Source: Chitinophagaceae bacterium
GTDB lineage: Bacteria > Bacteroidota > Bacteroidia > Chitinophagales > Chitinophagaceae
Assembly: GCA_024643645.1 (NCBI GenBank)
Contig: JAHEMN010000020.1
Location: forward strand, 1-35,559
Length of the DNA stretch: 35,559 bases
Direction of reading: 5' to 3'
The notes under the pieces are model-generated. The model was not told the DNA's origin. It saw only the letters and a program-made list of their open reading frames with translations, and made no database searches. Both the position numbers and the translations under genes were made by a program. Of the stretch, positions 20,285 through 28,971 are shown in pieces. Positions within the stretch are counted from its first letter, which is position 1. Each line of letters begins with the position of its first letter.

Positions 20285-21262
20285 CTATTCGTGACTGAGT
20301 GGTCTTTTTCTTACCATACCACCGCGGGTATCCTTTATACTTTGCATGACAATAAAGGAGTTAGGGTCTATTTTTTCAATTTCTCCTGTCAATCTGGTAA
20401 TTTCAAGACGGGTAACAACTGTAAAAATAATATCTGTGGCGTTAGGATTTTCTCCGCCTTTTCCATAACCTCTTTTACCTGAATAAATTGTCAAGCCTCT
20501 TCTCATCTTTTCTTTTATCATTTGTGCAATTTCTTTACTATATGGAGATATGATTGTAACACCAGTAAACTCTTCAATACCTTCTAAAATGAAATCTATT
20601 GTTTTAGATGCAGCCAGGTAAGTTAATATGGAGTAAAGAGCAACTTCAATTGAAAGTAAATATGCCGCAATTGAAAAAATAATAATATTGAATACTAAAA
20701 TAAAGTCTCCTACTGAAACACTTCTTTTTCTACTTAGAGCTATAGCAAGTATTTCTGTGCCATCGATAACACTGCCTCCACGGATAGTTAAACCAATACC
20801 AGCACCAAGGAAGAAACCACCAAAAACGGCAACTAATAATTTATCATTTGTAACAACAGGAAATTGAACTGAAGCGACAACAAGTGCCAATACTGCTATT
20901 GCAATAATACTTTTAATAGCAAAAATTTTACTTATCTGGCGAAATCCTAATAGTACAAAAGGAAGATTTATAATAACAAGTAAAATTGAAACCGGTAATT
21001 CTGTCTCTCTGCTTATAAGAAGTGAAATACCCGTAACACCTCCATCTATTAATCCATTAGGAATAAGAAATCCCCTTAAACCAAAGCCGGCAGAAAAAAT
21101 TCCGAGGGTCATAAAAAGAATATTTCTGATTGTATTCCAAAAAACCCTTTTTACCACCAGAGTGCCTTTAGCCATCTCATAACGGCTCAAGGGTTCTTCT
21201 CGTTTTTTACCGAGTACTTTTCGTATTTCACGAATTATGATATGGTGAAACTTAAGTTTCAA
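20285..21262 (-). CDS. YitT family membrane protein (DUF2179 C-terminus)
   Basis: GFGLRGFLIPNGLIDGGVTGISLLIS, TM helices, C-terminal VVTRLEITRLTGEIEKIDPNSFIVMQ. Confidence 0.92.
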   Translation of the reverse strand: MKLKFHHIIIREIRKVLGKKREEPLSRYEMAKGTLVVKRVFWNTIRNILFMTLGIFSAGFGLRGFLIPNGLIDGGVTGISLLISRETELPVSILLVIINLPFVLLGFRQISKIFAIKSIIAIAVLALVVASVQFPVVTNDKLLVAVFGGFFLGAGIGLTIRGGSVIDGTEILAIALSRKRSVSVGDFILVFNIIIFSIAAYLLSIEVALYSILTYLAASKTIDFILEGIEEFTGVTIISPYSKEIAQMIKEKMRRGLTIYSGKRGYGKGGENPNATDIIFTVVTRLEITRLTGEIEKIDPNSFIVMQSIKDTRGGMVRKRPLSHE

Positions 21263-21337
21263 GATCTTTCTTTCAAAGATATGTCAACAAGAACTGATTA
21301 AGATTTTTAAACGCAATCAAATCTGTAACTTTCCGAC

Positions 21338-22435
21338 ATGAAAATCAATGAAATAATATCTTATCTGGAGCAAATAGCACATCCATCTTTACAGGAAGAG
21401 TATGATAATGCCGGACTTATAACTGGAAATAAAGATTGGGAATGCAGTGGTATCATTTGTTCATTAGATGCAACAGAAGAAGTGGTATTGGAAGCAATTG
21501 AAAAAAAATCAAACCTGATCATTGCTCACCATCCAATTGTATTCAAAGGACTCAAAAAAATTAATGGAAAAAACTATGTAGAAAAGACAATCATAACTGC
21601 GCTTAAAAATGATATTGCTATTTATGCAATACATACCAACCTGGATAATGTAAAGCATGGTGTTAATGGAAGGATCGCTGAAATGTTGGGTTTGAAAAAT
21701 GTGCATTTGCTGGCAGAAAAACAAAATACATTGAAAAAGCTTTTTACTTTTTCACCTGTCGATAAAGCAGAAGAAGTCCGAAATGCCATTTTTATGGCAG
21801 GTGGTGGGCATATCAGTAATTACAGCGAATGCAGTTTTAATACGGAAGGTGTTGGTACATTCAAAGGGGATATGGATGCTACACCATATGTAGGAAAGCC
21901 GGGGGTTCAACACCAGGAAAATGAAATAAAAATTGAGGTCATCTTACCCGCTTATCTTGAACATAAAATCATTAATGCACTTATTGCTGCACATCCATAC
22001 GAGGAAGTGGCTTATGATCTGGTTCAGCTTACGAATGATAATCAGGCTATTGGTTCCGGAATAATTGGCGAATTACCGGATCCCGTCAGCGAAAAACAGT
22101 TTCTTGCAAATCTGAAAACAGTTTTTGGGATTCCGGTAATAAGGCATTCGGAGCTTTTGGATAGGATGATCAAAAAAGTGGCCATTTGCGGAGGGGCGGG
22201 AAGTTTCTTGATTTCCAAAGCCTTAGCTAAGGGAGCTGATACATATTTAACAGCTGATTTGAAATACCACGAATTCTTTGATGCCGATAAAAAGATAATG
22301 CTTGCAGATATTGGACATTATGAAAGCGAACAGTTCACAATCAACCTGCTACAGGAGTTTTTAGAGCAAAAATTCCCTACCTTTGCCGTCCTTAAAACAG
22401 AAGTGAAAACAAACCCGGTCAGCTATTTTGTTTAG
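21338..22435 (+). CDS. Nif3-like dinuclear metal center hexameric protein with inserted CutA/PII-like domain
   Basis: IIAHHPIVFKGLKKI, YAIHTNLDNVKHGVN, C-terminal ADLKYHEFFDA...DIGHYESEQF; insert with VILPAYLEHKIINALIAAHPYEEVAYDL. Confidence 0.95.
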   Translation: MKINEIISYLEQIAHPSLQEEYDNAGLITGNKDWECSGIICSLDATEEVVLEAIEKKSNLIIAHHPIVFKGLKKINGKNYVEKTIITALKNDIAIYAIHTNLDNVKHGVNGRIAEMLGLKNVHLLAEKQNTLKKLFTFSPVDKAEEVRNAIFMAGGGHISNYSECSFNTEGVGTFKGDMDATPYVGKPGVQHQENEIKIEVILPAYLEHKIINALIAAHPYEEVAYDLVQLTNDNQAIGSGIIGELPDPVSEKQFLANLKTVFGIPVIRHSELLDRMIKKVAICGGAGSFLISKALAKGADTYLTADLKYHEFFDADKKIMLADIGHYESEQFTINLLQEFLEQKFPTFAVLKTEVKTNPVSYFV

Positions 22436-22503
22436 TATGACTGAAGTTAAATAACCAGGTAAGAATTCACTTTTAAAACAAACTTCAAATCTGAAATATT
22501 AAT

Positions 22504-23259
22504 ATGGCACATGTAAAAGAATTTTCCGTTGAAGAAAAACTCACTTCTTTAGTTACACTACAAAAGATAGAGAGCAAATTGGATGAGTTGCATATCCTTA
22601 AAGGGGAACTTCCGATGGAAGTTGCTGACCTTGAAGATGAAATTGAAGGATTTCATGCCCGTCAGGTTAGAATTGAAGAAGAGATAAACGGGGTTACAGA
22701 ATTTATTGAGCAGAGAAAAGAAGCCATAAAGGAATCTGAGGCTTTGATAAAGAAATATGAAAAGCAAAGTAATGATGTAAAAAATAACCGTGAGTTTGAA
22801 GCTATCAACAAGGAAATAGAAATGCAGCAATTGGAAGTGAAGCTTGCGGAAAAGCACATTAAAGATGCTACTGAAGAAATTGCTGAGAAAGCAGTTCTTT
22901 TAGAAAAAGCAAAAAAGAATATTCAGGCAAAGGAAAGTGTGCTGTCGACCAAGAAAAGTGAATTAGAAAAAATTATTGTTTCTAATGAAAAAGAAGAAAA
23001 ACACTTTAATAAACTTGCTATAGAGGCAAGAGATAATGTTGATGAACGTTTGAAAGCAAGCTATGAGAAAATTCGTAAAAGTTACCGTAATGGTTTAGCA
23101 GTAGTAGCAGTAGAAAGAGATGCTTGTGGTGGATGTTTTAATGCCATCCCACCTCAAAAGCAAAGTGAAATCAAACAGCATAAGAAAATAATGATCTGCG
23201 AAAACTGCGGTCGTATTTTAGTGGATGAAGAACTTCATAATGCTGTAGAAGTAAAGTAA
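22504..23259 (+). CDS. Coiled-coil protein with C4-type zinc ribbon (DUF164-like)
   Basis: Long coiled coil, then ACGGCFNAIPPQ...ICENCGRILVDEE zinc ribbon. Confidence 0.9.
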   Translation: MAHVKEFSVEEKLTSLVTLQKIESKLDELHILKGELPMEVADLEDEIEGFHARQVRIEEEINGVTEFIEQRKEAIKESEALIKKYEKQSNDVKNNREFEAINKEIEMQQLEVKLAEKHIKDATEEIAEKAVLLEKAKKNIQAKESVLSTKKSELEKIIVSNEKEEKHFNKLAIEARDNVDERLKASYEKIRKSYRNGLAVVAVERDACGGCFNAIPPQKQSEIKQHKKIMICENCGRILVDEELHNAVEVK

Positions 23260-23279
23260 AAAAAATAAAAATTTACATA

Positions 23280-23307
23280 ATAGCTGCCAATCGGCAGCTA
23301 TTTTTTT
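23280..23307 (+). terminator. Intrinsic terminator downstream of the zinc-ribbon gene
   Basis: ATAGCTGCC-AATC-GGCAGCTA followed by TTTTTTT. Confidence 0.9.
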
Positions 23308-23434
23308 GTGTAATAAATAATATTAGCATTCAACCGAAACTCTTTAAAATATCTTACAAACTAAATACTCTTGTGAAAAAAGATATTTTCAAATACAATC
23401 AGGTGTGCTAAAAAAAATATAATTTGCCGGTAGG

Positions 23435-25090
23435 ATGTTGTCAAGACTTTCGATACAGAATTATGCAATAATAGATGAGCTGGAAATTGAATTTTCATCT
23501 AACCTGAATGCTATTACAGGAGAAACCGGAGCCGGTAAATCGATTATAATAGGAGCATTGGGATTGATTTTGGGACAAAGGGCAGATTCATCGGCTCTGG
23601 TCAATAAATCAAAGAAATGTGTAATTGAAGGTATTTTTCTTACAAAAGGAAAATCAGATGTTATTGCATTTTTCAAAGAGAATGAACTTGATTATGATGA
23701 TGAGATTGTGATTCGAAGAGAGATTGGAACAAATGGTAAATCAAGGGCTTTTATAAATGACACACCGGTAAATCTTTCTCAGTTACAACTACTAAGTTCT
23801 ATGCTGGTCGATTTGCATTTGCAATTCGATACACAAGACGTAGGTGAAAGTATTTTTCAGCGGGAAGTAATAGATGCATTGGCTTTAAATAATACTTTAC
23901 TTGAAGAGTACCAGGCTGTTTATAAACAATGGCAATCAATTAAGAGGGAAAGTGAAGAATTAAAGCTTCAAAAACTACAGTTTGAAAAAGAAGCTGACTA
24001 TAACCGGTTTCAATTTACAGAACTGGACGAAGCTGGTTTTAAAGAAAACGAACTTGAGGATATTGATGCTGAACTTAAACTTTTAAGTAATGCTGAAGGT
24101 GTAAAGGATGTATTGGCAAAAGTAAGTAATGAGTTGAGTGAAAGCGAAAACCCGTTGGCACAACAGCTAAAGTCTTTATTAAATCTGTTAAAAGGATATT
24201 CTTCTTTTCATACAGAATTACCCGGATTATTACAACGACTCGAGTCAGCACAAATAGAGTTACAGGATATTGCATATGATATTGAAAAGATCAGTAGCCA
24301 GATAAATTATGATCCTGAAAAAATTGAGTTGTTAAGTGAACGGCTTTCCATGGGTTATAAACTTCAAAAAAAACATGGTGTAAATTCTACAGCCGAATTA
24401 ATAAAACTGCATGACGAATTAAATGAAAAGCTACAGGCTGTATTAAATATTGATCAGTCTATTCTGGAAAAAGAAAAAGAGTCAAACCGATTATATGACT
24501 CAGCATTAGATATTGCAAAAAAGATCTCTGCTAAGAGAAATAAACAGGTGAAACCATTGGAAGATAGTGTAAACAAGTTATTGGCACAGGTTGGGATGCC
24601 AAATGCAAAATTAAAAGTAGAAGTAAAACCTGCTGATTTGAATGTATCAGGTGCTGATGTTATACAATTTTTATTTGATGCAAATAAAAGTGGTCAGTTT
24701 CAACCTGTAAATAAAGTGGCAAGTGGTGGAGAGTTAAGCAGGCTGATGTTAAGCATCAAATCTCTTGTTGCTGCATCAATAGATCTTCCATCATTGATTT
24801 TTGATGAAATTGATACTGGTATTTCCGGAGAAGCAGCCCGCCAGGTAGGAATAATTATGAAAGGACTTGCAGCAACACGACAAGTGATTTGTATTACACA
24901 TCAACCACAAATAGCAGGTAAAGCAGATGCTCATTATTTTGTGTACAAAGAAATTATTAATGATACAGTGAAAACAAATATTCGTCAACTCTCTCCTGAT
25001 GAAAGAATAACAACAATCGCAAAAATGCTCAGTGGCGAAAAACCAACAGTAGCTGCTCTTGAGAATGCAAGAGAAATGATCATGAATTAA
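23435..25090 (+). CDS. recN: DNA repair protein RecN
   Basis: Walker A GETGAGKSIIIGAL, SGGELSRLMLSIKSL, LIFDEIDTGISGEAARQVG, ITHQPQIAGKADAHYFV. Confidence 0.97.
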   Translation: MLSRLSIQNYAIIDELEIEFSSNLNAITGETGAGKSIIIGALGLILGQRADSSALVNKSKKCVIEGIFLTKGKSDVIAFFKENELDYDDEIVIRREIGTNGKSRAFINDTPVNLSQLQLLSSMLVDLHLQFDTQDVGESIFQREVIDALALNNTLLEEYQAVYKQWQSIKRESEELKLQKLQFEKEADYNRFQFTELDEAGFKENELEDIDAELKLLSNAEGVKDVLAKVSNELSESENPLAQQLKSLLNLLKGYSSFHTELPGLLQRLESAQIELQDIAYDIEKISSQINYDPEKIELLSERLSMGYKLQKKHGVNSTAELIKLHDELNEKLQAVLNIDQSILEKEKESNRLYDSALDIAKKISAKRNKQVKPLEDSVNKLLAQVGMPNAKLKVEVKPADLNVSGADVIQFLFDANKSGQFQPVNKVASGGELSRLMLSIKSLVAASIDLPSLIFDEIDTGISGEAARQVGIIMKGLAATRQVICITHQPQIAGKADAHYFVYKEIINDTVKTNIRQLSPDERITTIAKMLSGEKPTVAALENAREMIMN

Positions 25091-25222
25091 TAAACATTTC
25101 GGGTTTTACTTAGTAATGTTACTTAACTTATAAAGAAATAATGCCTTTTTTTATGTCTGCATTTATTACTGCATGATTCTTGCATTATAGTTATACAGTT
25201 AGTAAACCAAAAATCCGATTTT

Positions 25223-25582
25223 ATGAAAACGAAAAAATTACTGATCCTTTCACTGCTGTTGCTGGTAGTTACTTCTCTGTTCTCACAAACAAATAAGCCT
25301 GTAAAAGGAAATAATTCAAATGGTGAAACAATCATCAATGCAAGGCTTGATATATTTAAAGGGAATGTTCATAGCAAATTAAAGATCACTGAACTCAATA
25401 TTGGTGAGTTTGACCAGATATTTGTATCAAATACAAGAGGTGCTATATTATTGAAGAAAACTGTGAAAACAGGGATAGCTAATATGGATGTAAGTCAATT
25501 GGATGAAGGGCTTTATTTATTGGAGCTTCGATCTACTTCAACATTAAATGAAAAAGTAATTAAAATTTTAATAAAGCGATAA
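25223..25582 (+). CDS. Small secreted protein resembling a stand-alone T9SS sorting-like domain
   Basis: Signal peptide (MKTKKLLILSLLLLVVTSLFSQ), then FVSNTRGAILLKKTVKTGIANMDVSQLDEGLYLLELRS...EKVIKILIKR, matching the second half of type A sorting domains. Confidence 0.7.
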   Translation: MKTKKLLILSLLLLVVTSLFSQTNKPVKGNNSNGETIINARLDIFKGNVHSKLKITELNIGEFDQIFVSNTRGAILLKKTVKTGIANMDVSQLDEGLYLLELRSTSTLNEKVIKILIKR

Positions 25583-25611
25583 ATACAATTAAATATTTTT
25601 TAAATAAAAAT

Positions 25612-25643
25612 AAAAAGACCCCACATATGCAGGGTCTTTTTTT
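25612..25643. terminator. Bidirectional intrinsic terminator between convergent genes
   Basis: AAAAAGACCC / GGGTCTTTTT stem with A-tract upstream and T-tract downstream. Confidence 0.9.
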
Positions 25644-25666
25644 ATAAAAACATGGCCTTAATTATC

Positions 25667-26170
25667 TTATGCGCAAAGTTCAACTTTAAATGCCAGGCTA
25701 AAATAGGAGTAAAAATGTCCTTTTTCATTGCCAATATCATTTTGCCATTCATTACCAAAAGTAAATGGTTGTTGGGAGTGACTAGCTGCTTCTCCAATGC
25801 CAATTAAAGCATTTTCTGTTTGAAGTCTGAAGCCATATGTCAAATCTTTTTTCAACTCTACTGGCGAAAGGTGGAAACTGATCCAGCGGGCATCATCTCC
25901 TTTTTCAAAGAATAAAGATGAATTGCATATGGCTGGCCCCCAGGTTTGACTGGTAGGGTCAAATTCATGAAGACTCAGTGCAACATCACCCGGTTGCTGT
26001 ACAGTAGAAGAATAAACCTGAATATTATTTACTAATCCATCAGAAGGGCATTTGAATGTTTGTCCGGCTATATGATCATTAGGGTCTGTCTTTAAGTGTC
26101 CAACCCAAAGTGTAGTATTATTTTTTGTTTGACTCAAAATTGGATGGCTGTTTCGATTTGTAGTTTGCAT
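25667..26170 (-). CDS. Hypothetical protein, beta-rich, jelly-roll/carbohydrate-binding-like
   Basis: 167 aa; AGQTFKCPSDGLVNNIQVYSSTVQQPGDVALSLHEFDPTSQTWGP pattern typical of beta-sandwich domains; no signal peptide visible. Confidence 0.65.
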   Translation of the reverse strand: MQTTNRNSHPILSQTKNNTTLWVGHLKTDPNDHIAGQTFKCPSDGLVNNIQVYSSTVQQPGDVALSLHEFDPTSQTWGPAICNSSLFFEKGDDARWISFHLSPVELKKDLTYGFRLQTENALIGIGEAASHSQQPFTFGNEWQNDIGNEKGHFYSYFSLAFKVELCA

Positions 26171-26385
26171 AGTTGTCTTTTTAAGAAAAATGAATAAAGG
26201 TTTGATGGAAGATCTTGTTCAATTTGAATTGTATATGCTTATAACTGAAGCCAAAACAGACTTATTGCGGAGCAGCTGTTAAATATTAGCCATTATCGTA
26301 TTTTTTTATACACCCTTATGTGATTCTTCTGGGATTTTTACCATTTTTTTTTGCTAAATTGAATACGACTTTGGCGACTTCGAAA

Positions 26386-26394
26386 TGTGGATAA
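26386..26394 (-). promoter_or_regulatory. Perfect DnaA-box sequence (TTATCCACA on minus strand)
   Basis: + strand TGTGGATAA at 26386-26394, about 207 nt upstream of dnaB; near-match TTATACACC at 26306-26314. Confidence 0.5.
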
Positions 26395-26600
26395 CTGATT
26401 TTTTTAAGTGCAGAATTGGTGCGAAAAGAAAAAGTTTTTTAAAAACAAATTTGTCTGGAAACAGACCTTTATTTTCGCTTAACTGACTGAGGAAATATTC
26501 CACTAACAAAGAGATAACTATTTCTTAAAATAAGACGGAAGGCTAACCCAAAGTCATTGGTAAAAAATCAATGGTATAACTATTTTATCGCCGTACAGAA

Positions 26601-28172
26601 ATGGATCTTACAAATATTAACAAAGACAGGAAGCAAAGGAGAAAGTCAACTCTCGATTTAGGAACAATGGTGTATGGCAAAGTGCCGCCTCAGGCAAAAG
26701 ACCTGGAGGAAGCAGTACTTGGTGCTATCATGCTTGAAAAAACAGCATTTGACACAGTTGTAGAGATACTAAAACCAGAATGTTTTTATGTAGAAGCACA
26801 TCAGCGTATTTACAGTGCCATGCAAAGCCTGTCAAATAAAAGTCAGCCGATTGACATTTTAACGGTTGCTGAAGAATTACGTTTCAAAGAGGAACTGGAA
26901 ATAATAGGTGGAGCCTACTATGTTACTAAATTGACCAATGCTGTTGTTTCTGCAGCCAATATTGAAGCACATTCAAGAATTATCCTGCAAAAATTCATTC
27001 AACGGGAGTTGATCCGCATCAGTGGAGAAATTATCGGTGATGCATATGAAGATTCTACAGATGTATTTGATCTGTTAGATGACGCAGAAACAAAATTATT
27101 TGAAATCACTAATAATCACCTGCGGAAAAATTTTGATACCATTGATTCTGTTCTTGTAAAAACGATTCAACGGATTGAAGACCTCAGGCATAAAAATGAG
27201 GATGTAACCGGTATACCAAGTGGTTTCCCTTCATTGGATAGAGTTACATATGGCTGGCAACAAACAGATCTGATCATATTAGCTGCAAGGCCTGCTGTTG
27301 GTAAAACAGCCTTCGCTCTAAATCTTGCCCGCAATGCTGTAATGAGTGCATCGAAAAAAACTCCCGTTGCATTATTTTCTTTAGAAATGAGTGCCGGTCA
27401 GTTAGTACAACGTATTCTGTCAGCTCAAAGTGAGATTTGGCTCGAAAAAATTGCCAGGGGTAAGCTAGAAGAGCATGAAATGAAGCAATTGTATGCCCGA
27501 GGTATTCAGGAACTGGCACAGGCTCCTTTATTTATAGATGATACTCCAGCTTTGAACATTTTTGAATTAAGGGCTAAATGCCGTCGTTTAAAAAATAAGC
27601 ATGATATCGGGTTGATCATTATTGACTACTTACAGTTGATGAGTGGTACCGGCGAAAATCGATCAAGCAACCGTGAGCAGGAGATCAGTAACATATCCCG
27701 TAACCTGAAAGCATTGGCAAAAGAATTAAGTGTGCCGATCATTGCATTATCGCAGTTAAGCCGTGCGGTAGAAACGAGAAGTGCCGGAAAAGATGGAAAT
27801 AAAATGCCGCAATTGAGTGACCTCCGTGAGTCAGGAGCTATTGAGCAGGATGCGGATATGGTTATGTTTCTGTATCGTCCGGAATATTATGATATTACCA
27901 CAGATGCAATGGGGGAAAGTAATAAAGGAGAAACCCATGTTCGAATAGCCAAACACCGTAATGGTTCATTGGAAACAATTAAATTAAAGGCATTATTGCA
28001 TATACAGAAGTTTGTAGAAGATGATGGTGGTACATTCGGTGGTACCGGTTTAGGTAGCAATTGGAAGCCTGTAAGCGATATTGATGGAGAAGGCGGAGCG
28101 AAGGTGTTTATACAAACAGGAAGTAAGATGAATGATTCTTCAGATTATGATGATGACGATAATCCATTCTGA
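26601..28172 (+). CDS. dnaB: Replicative DNA helicase DnaB
   Basis: LILAARPAVGKTAFALNLARN Walker A, LIIIDYLQLMSG, SQLSRAVETR, SDLRESGAIEQDADMVMFLYRPEYY. Confidence 0.98.
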   Translation: MDLTNINKDRKQRRKSTLDLGTMVYGKVPPQAKDLEEAVLGAIMLEKTAFDTVVEILKPECFYVEAHQRIYSAMQSLSNKSQPIDILTVAEELRFKEELEIIGGAYYVTKLTNAVVSAANIEAHSRIILQKFIQRELIRISGEIIGDAYEDSTDVFDLLDDAETKLFEITNNHLRKNFDTIDSVLVKTIQRIEDLRHKNEDVTGIPSGFPSLDRVTYGWQQTDLIILAARPAVGKTAFALNLARNAVMSASKKTPVALFSLEMSAGQLVQRILSAQSEIWLEKIARGKLEEHEMKQLYARGIQELAQAPLFIDDTPALNIFELRAKCRRLKNKHDIGLIIIDYLQLMSGTGENRSSNREQEISNISRNLKALAKELSVPIIALSQLSRAVETRSAGKDGNKMPQLSDLRESGAIEQDADMVMFLYRPEYYDITTDAMGESNKGETHVRIAKHRNGSLETIKLKALLHIQKFVEDDGGTFGGTGLGSNWKPVSDIDGEGGAKVFIQTGSKMNDSSDYDDDDNPF

Positions 28173-28173
28173 T

Positions 28174-28198
28174 CTGCCTGTTTGCAAAGGCAGTTTTT
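28174..28198 (+). terminator. Intrinsic terminator immediately after dnaB
   Basis: CTGCCT-loop-AGGCAG followed by TTTTT, starting 2 nt after the stop codon. Confidence 0.8.
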
Positions 28199-28224
28199 AG
28201 ATTACCGATTTAAGATTTTAGATT

Positions 28225-28250
28225 TGTCCTGTATTAAACAGGACATTTTT
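28225..28250 (+). terminator. Second hairpin terminator/attenuator just upstream of rsmE
   Basis: TGTCCTGT-ATTAA-ACAGGACA followed by TTTTT, ending 13 nt before the rsmE ATG. Confidence 0.75.
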
Positions 28251-28263
28251 ATTTAAAGAATTT

Positions 28264-28971
28264 ATGGCACTACCTTTTTTTTATATCAGTGATTATGATG
28301 GTATTCAAAAAGAGTTTGTTTTGAATGAAGAAACATCAAAGCATATTGTGCAGGTTTTGCGAATGAAGAGTGGTGAATGGTTGAATCTTTCTGATGGATC
28401 AGGCAATTTATTTACTTGTGAAATAACAGAAGCTCATAAGAAACATTGTGGTGTCAGAATAATGGAAACAAGGACTCTTAAAGGAAAACCTAGAAATATT
28501 TCAATAGCAATATCGATCATTAAGAATTCAAACCGGTTTGAATGGTTTTTAGAAAAAGCAACTGAGATCGGAGTGTCAGAAATCATTCCATTGATTTGTG
28601 AAAGAACAGAAAAAGAAAAATTCAGGTATGATCGTATGCAGGGAATTTGTATCAGTGCTATGCTGCAAAGCCAACAGGTTTGGTTGCCGGTATTACACGA
28701 ACCTAAAGATTTTGAAAGTTTTATTAAAGAATCAGAAGTTGAAAATAAATTTATTGCTCATTGCACTCATGCCGATAAAAAGGAATTGTCAGGTTTTAAA
28801 TTTTCTGATGCTGTAAATTTTCAAATATGTATTGGACCGGAAGGTGATTTCACTCTTCCCGAAATTGAGTTGGCCTTACAAAATAATTTTATTCCTGTTA
28901 GTTTGGGCGAAACAAGATTGAGGACAGAAACGGCAGGAGTGGTAGCTGCTGCTTTACTTTGCCAGATCTGA
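28264..28971 (+). CDS. rsmE: 16S rRNA (uracil(1498)-N(3))-methyltransferase
   Basis: HIVQVLRMKSGEWL, FEWFLEKATEIGVSEIIPLICERTE, IGPEGDFTLPEIELA, SLGETRLRTETAGVVAAALL. Confidence 0.96.
   Translation: MALPFFYISDYDGIQKEFVLNEETSKHIVQVLRMKSGEWLNLSDGSGNLFTCEITEAHKKHCGVRIMETRTLKGKPRNISIAISIIKNSNRFEWFLEKATEIGVSEIIPLICERTEKEKFRYDRMQGICISAMLQSQQVWLPVLHEPKDFESFIKESEVENKFIAHCTHADKKELSGFKFSDAVNFQICIGPEGDFTLPEIELALQNNFIPVSLGETRLRTETAGVVAAALLCQI

Noticed and set aside
22558-22859. Minus-strand 99-aa and 65-aa ORFs in the zinc-ribbon gene
   Set aside because: Phe/Leu/Ser-rich complements of the Glu/Lys-rich coiled coil; no independent support.
26171-26600. Possible tRNA or other known structured RNA in the long gap before dnaB
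   Set aside because: No cloverleaf or T-loop (GTTCRA) pattern recognised by eye; would need tRNAscan-SE/Infernal to exclude formally.
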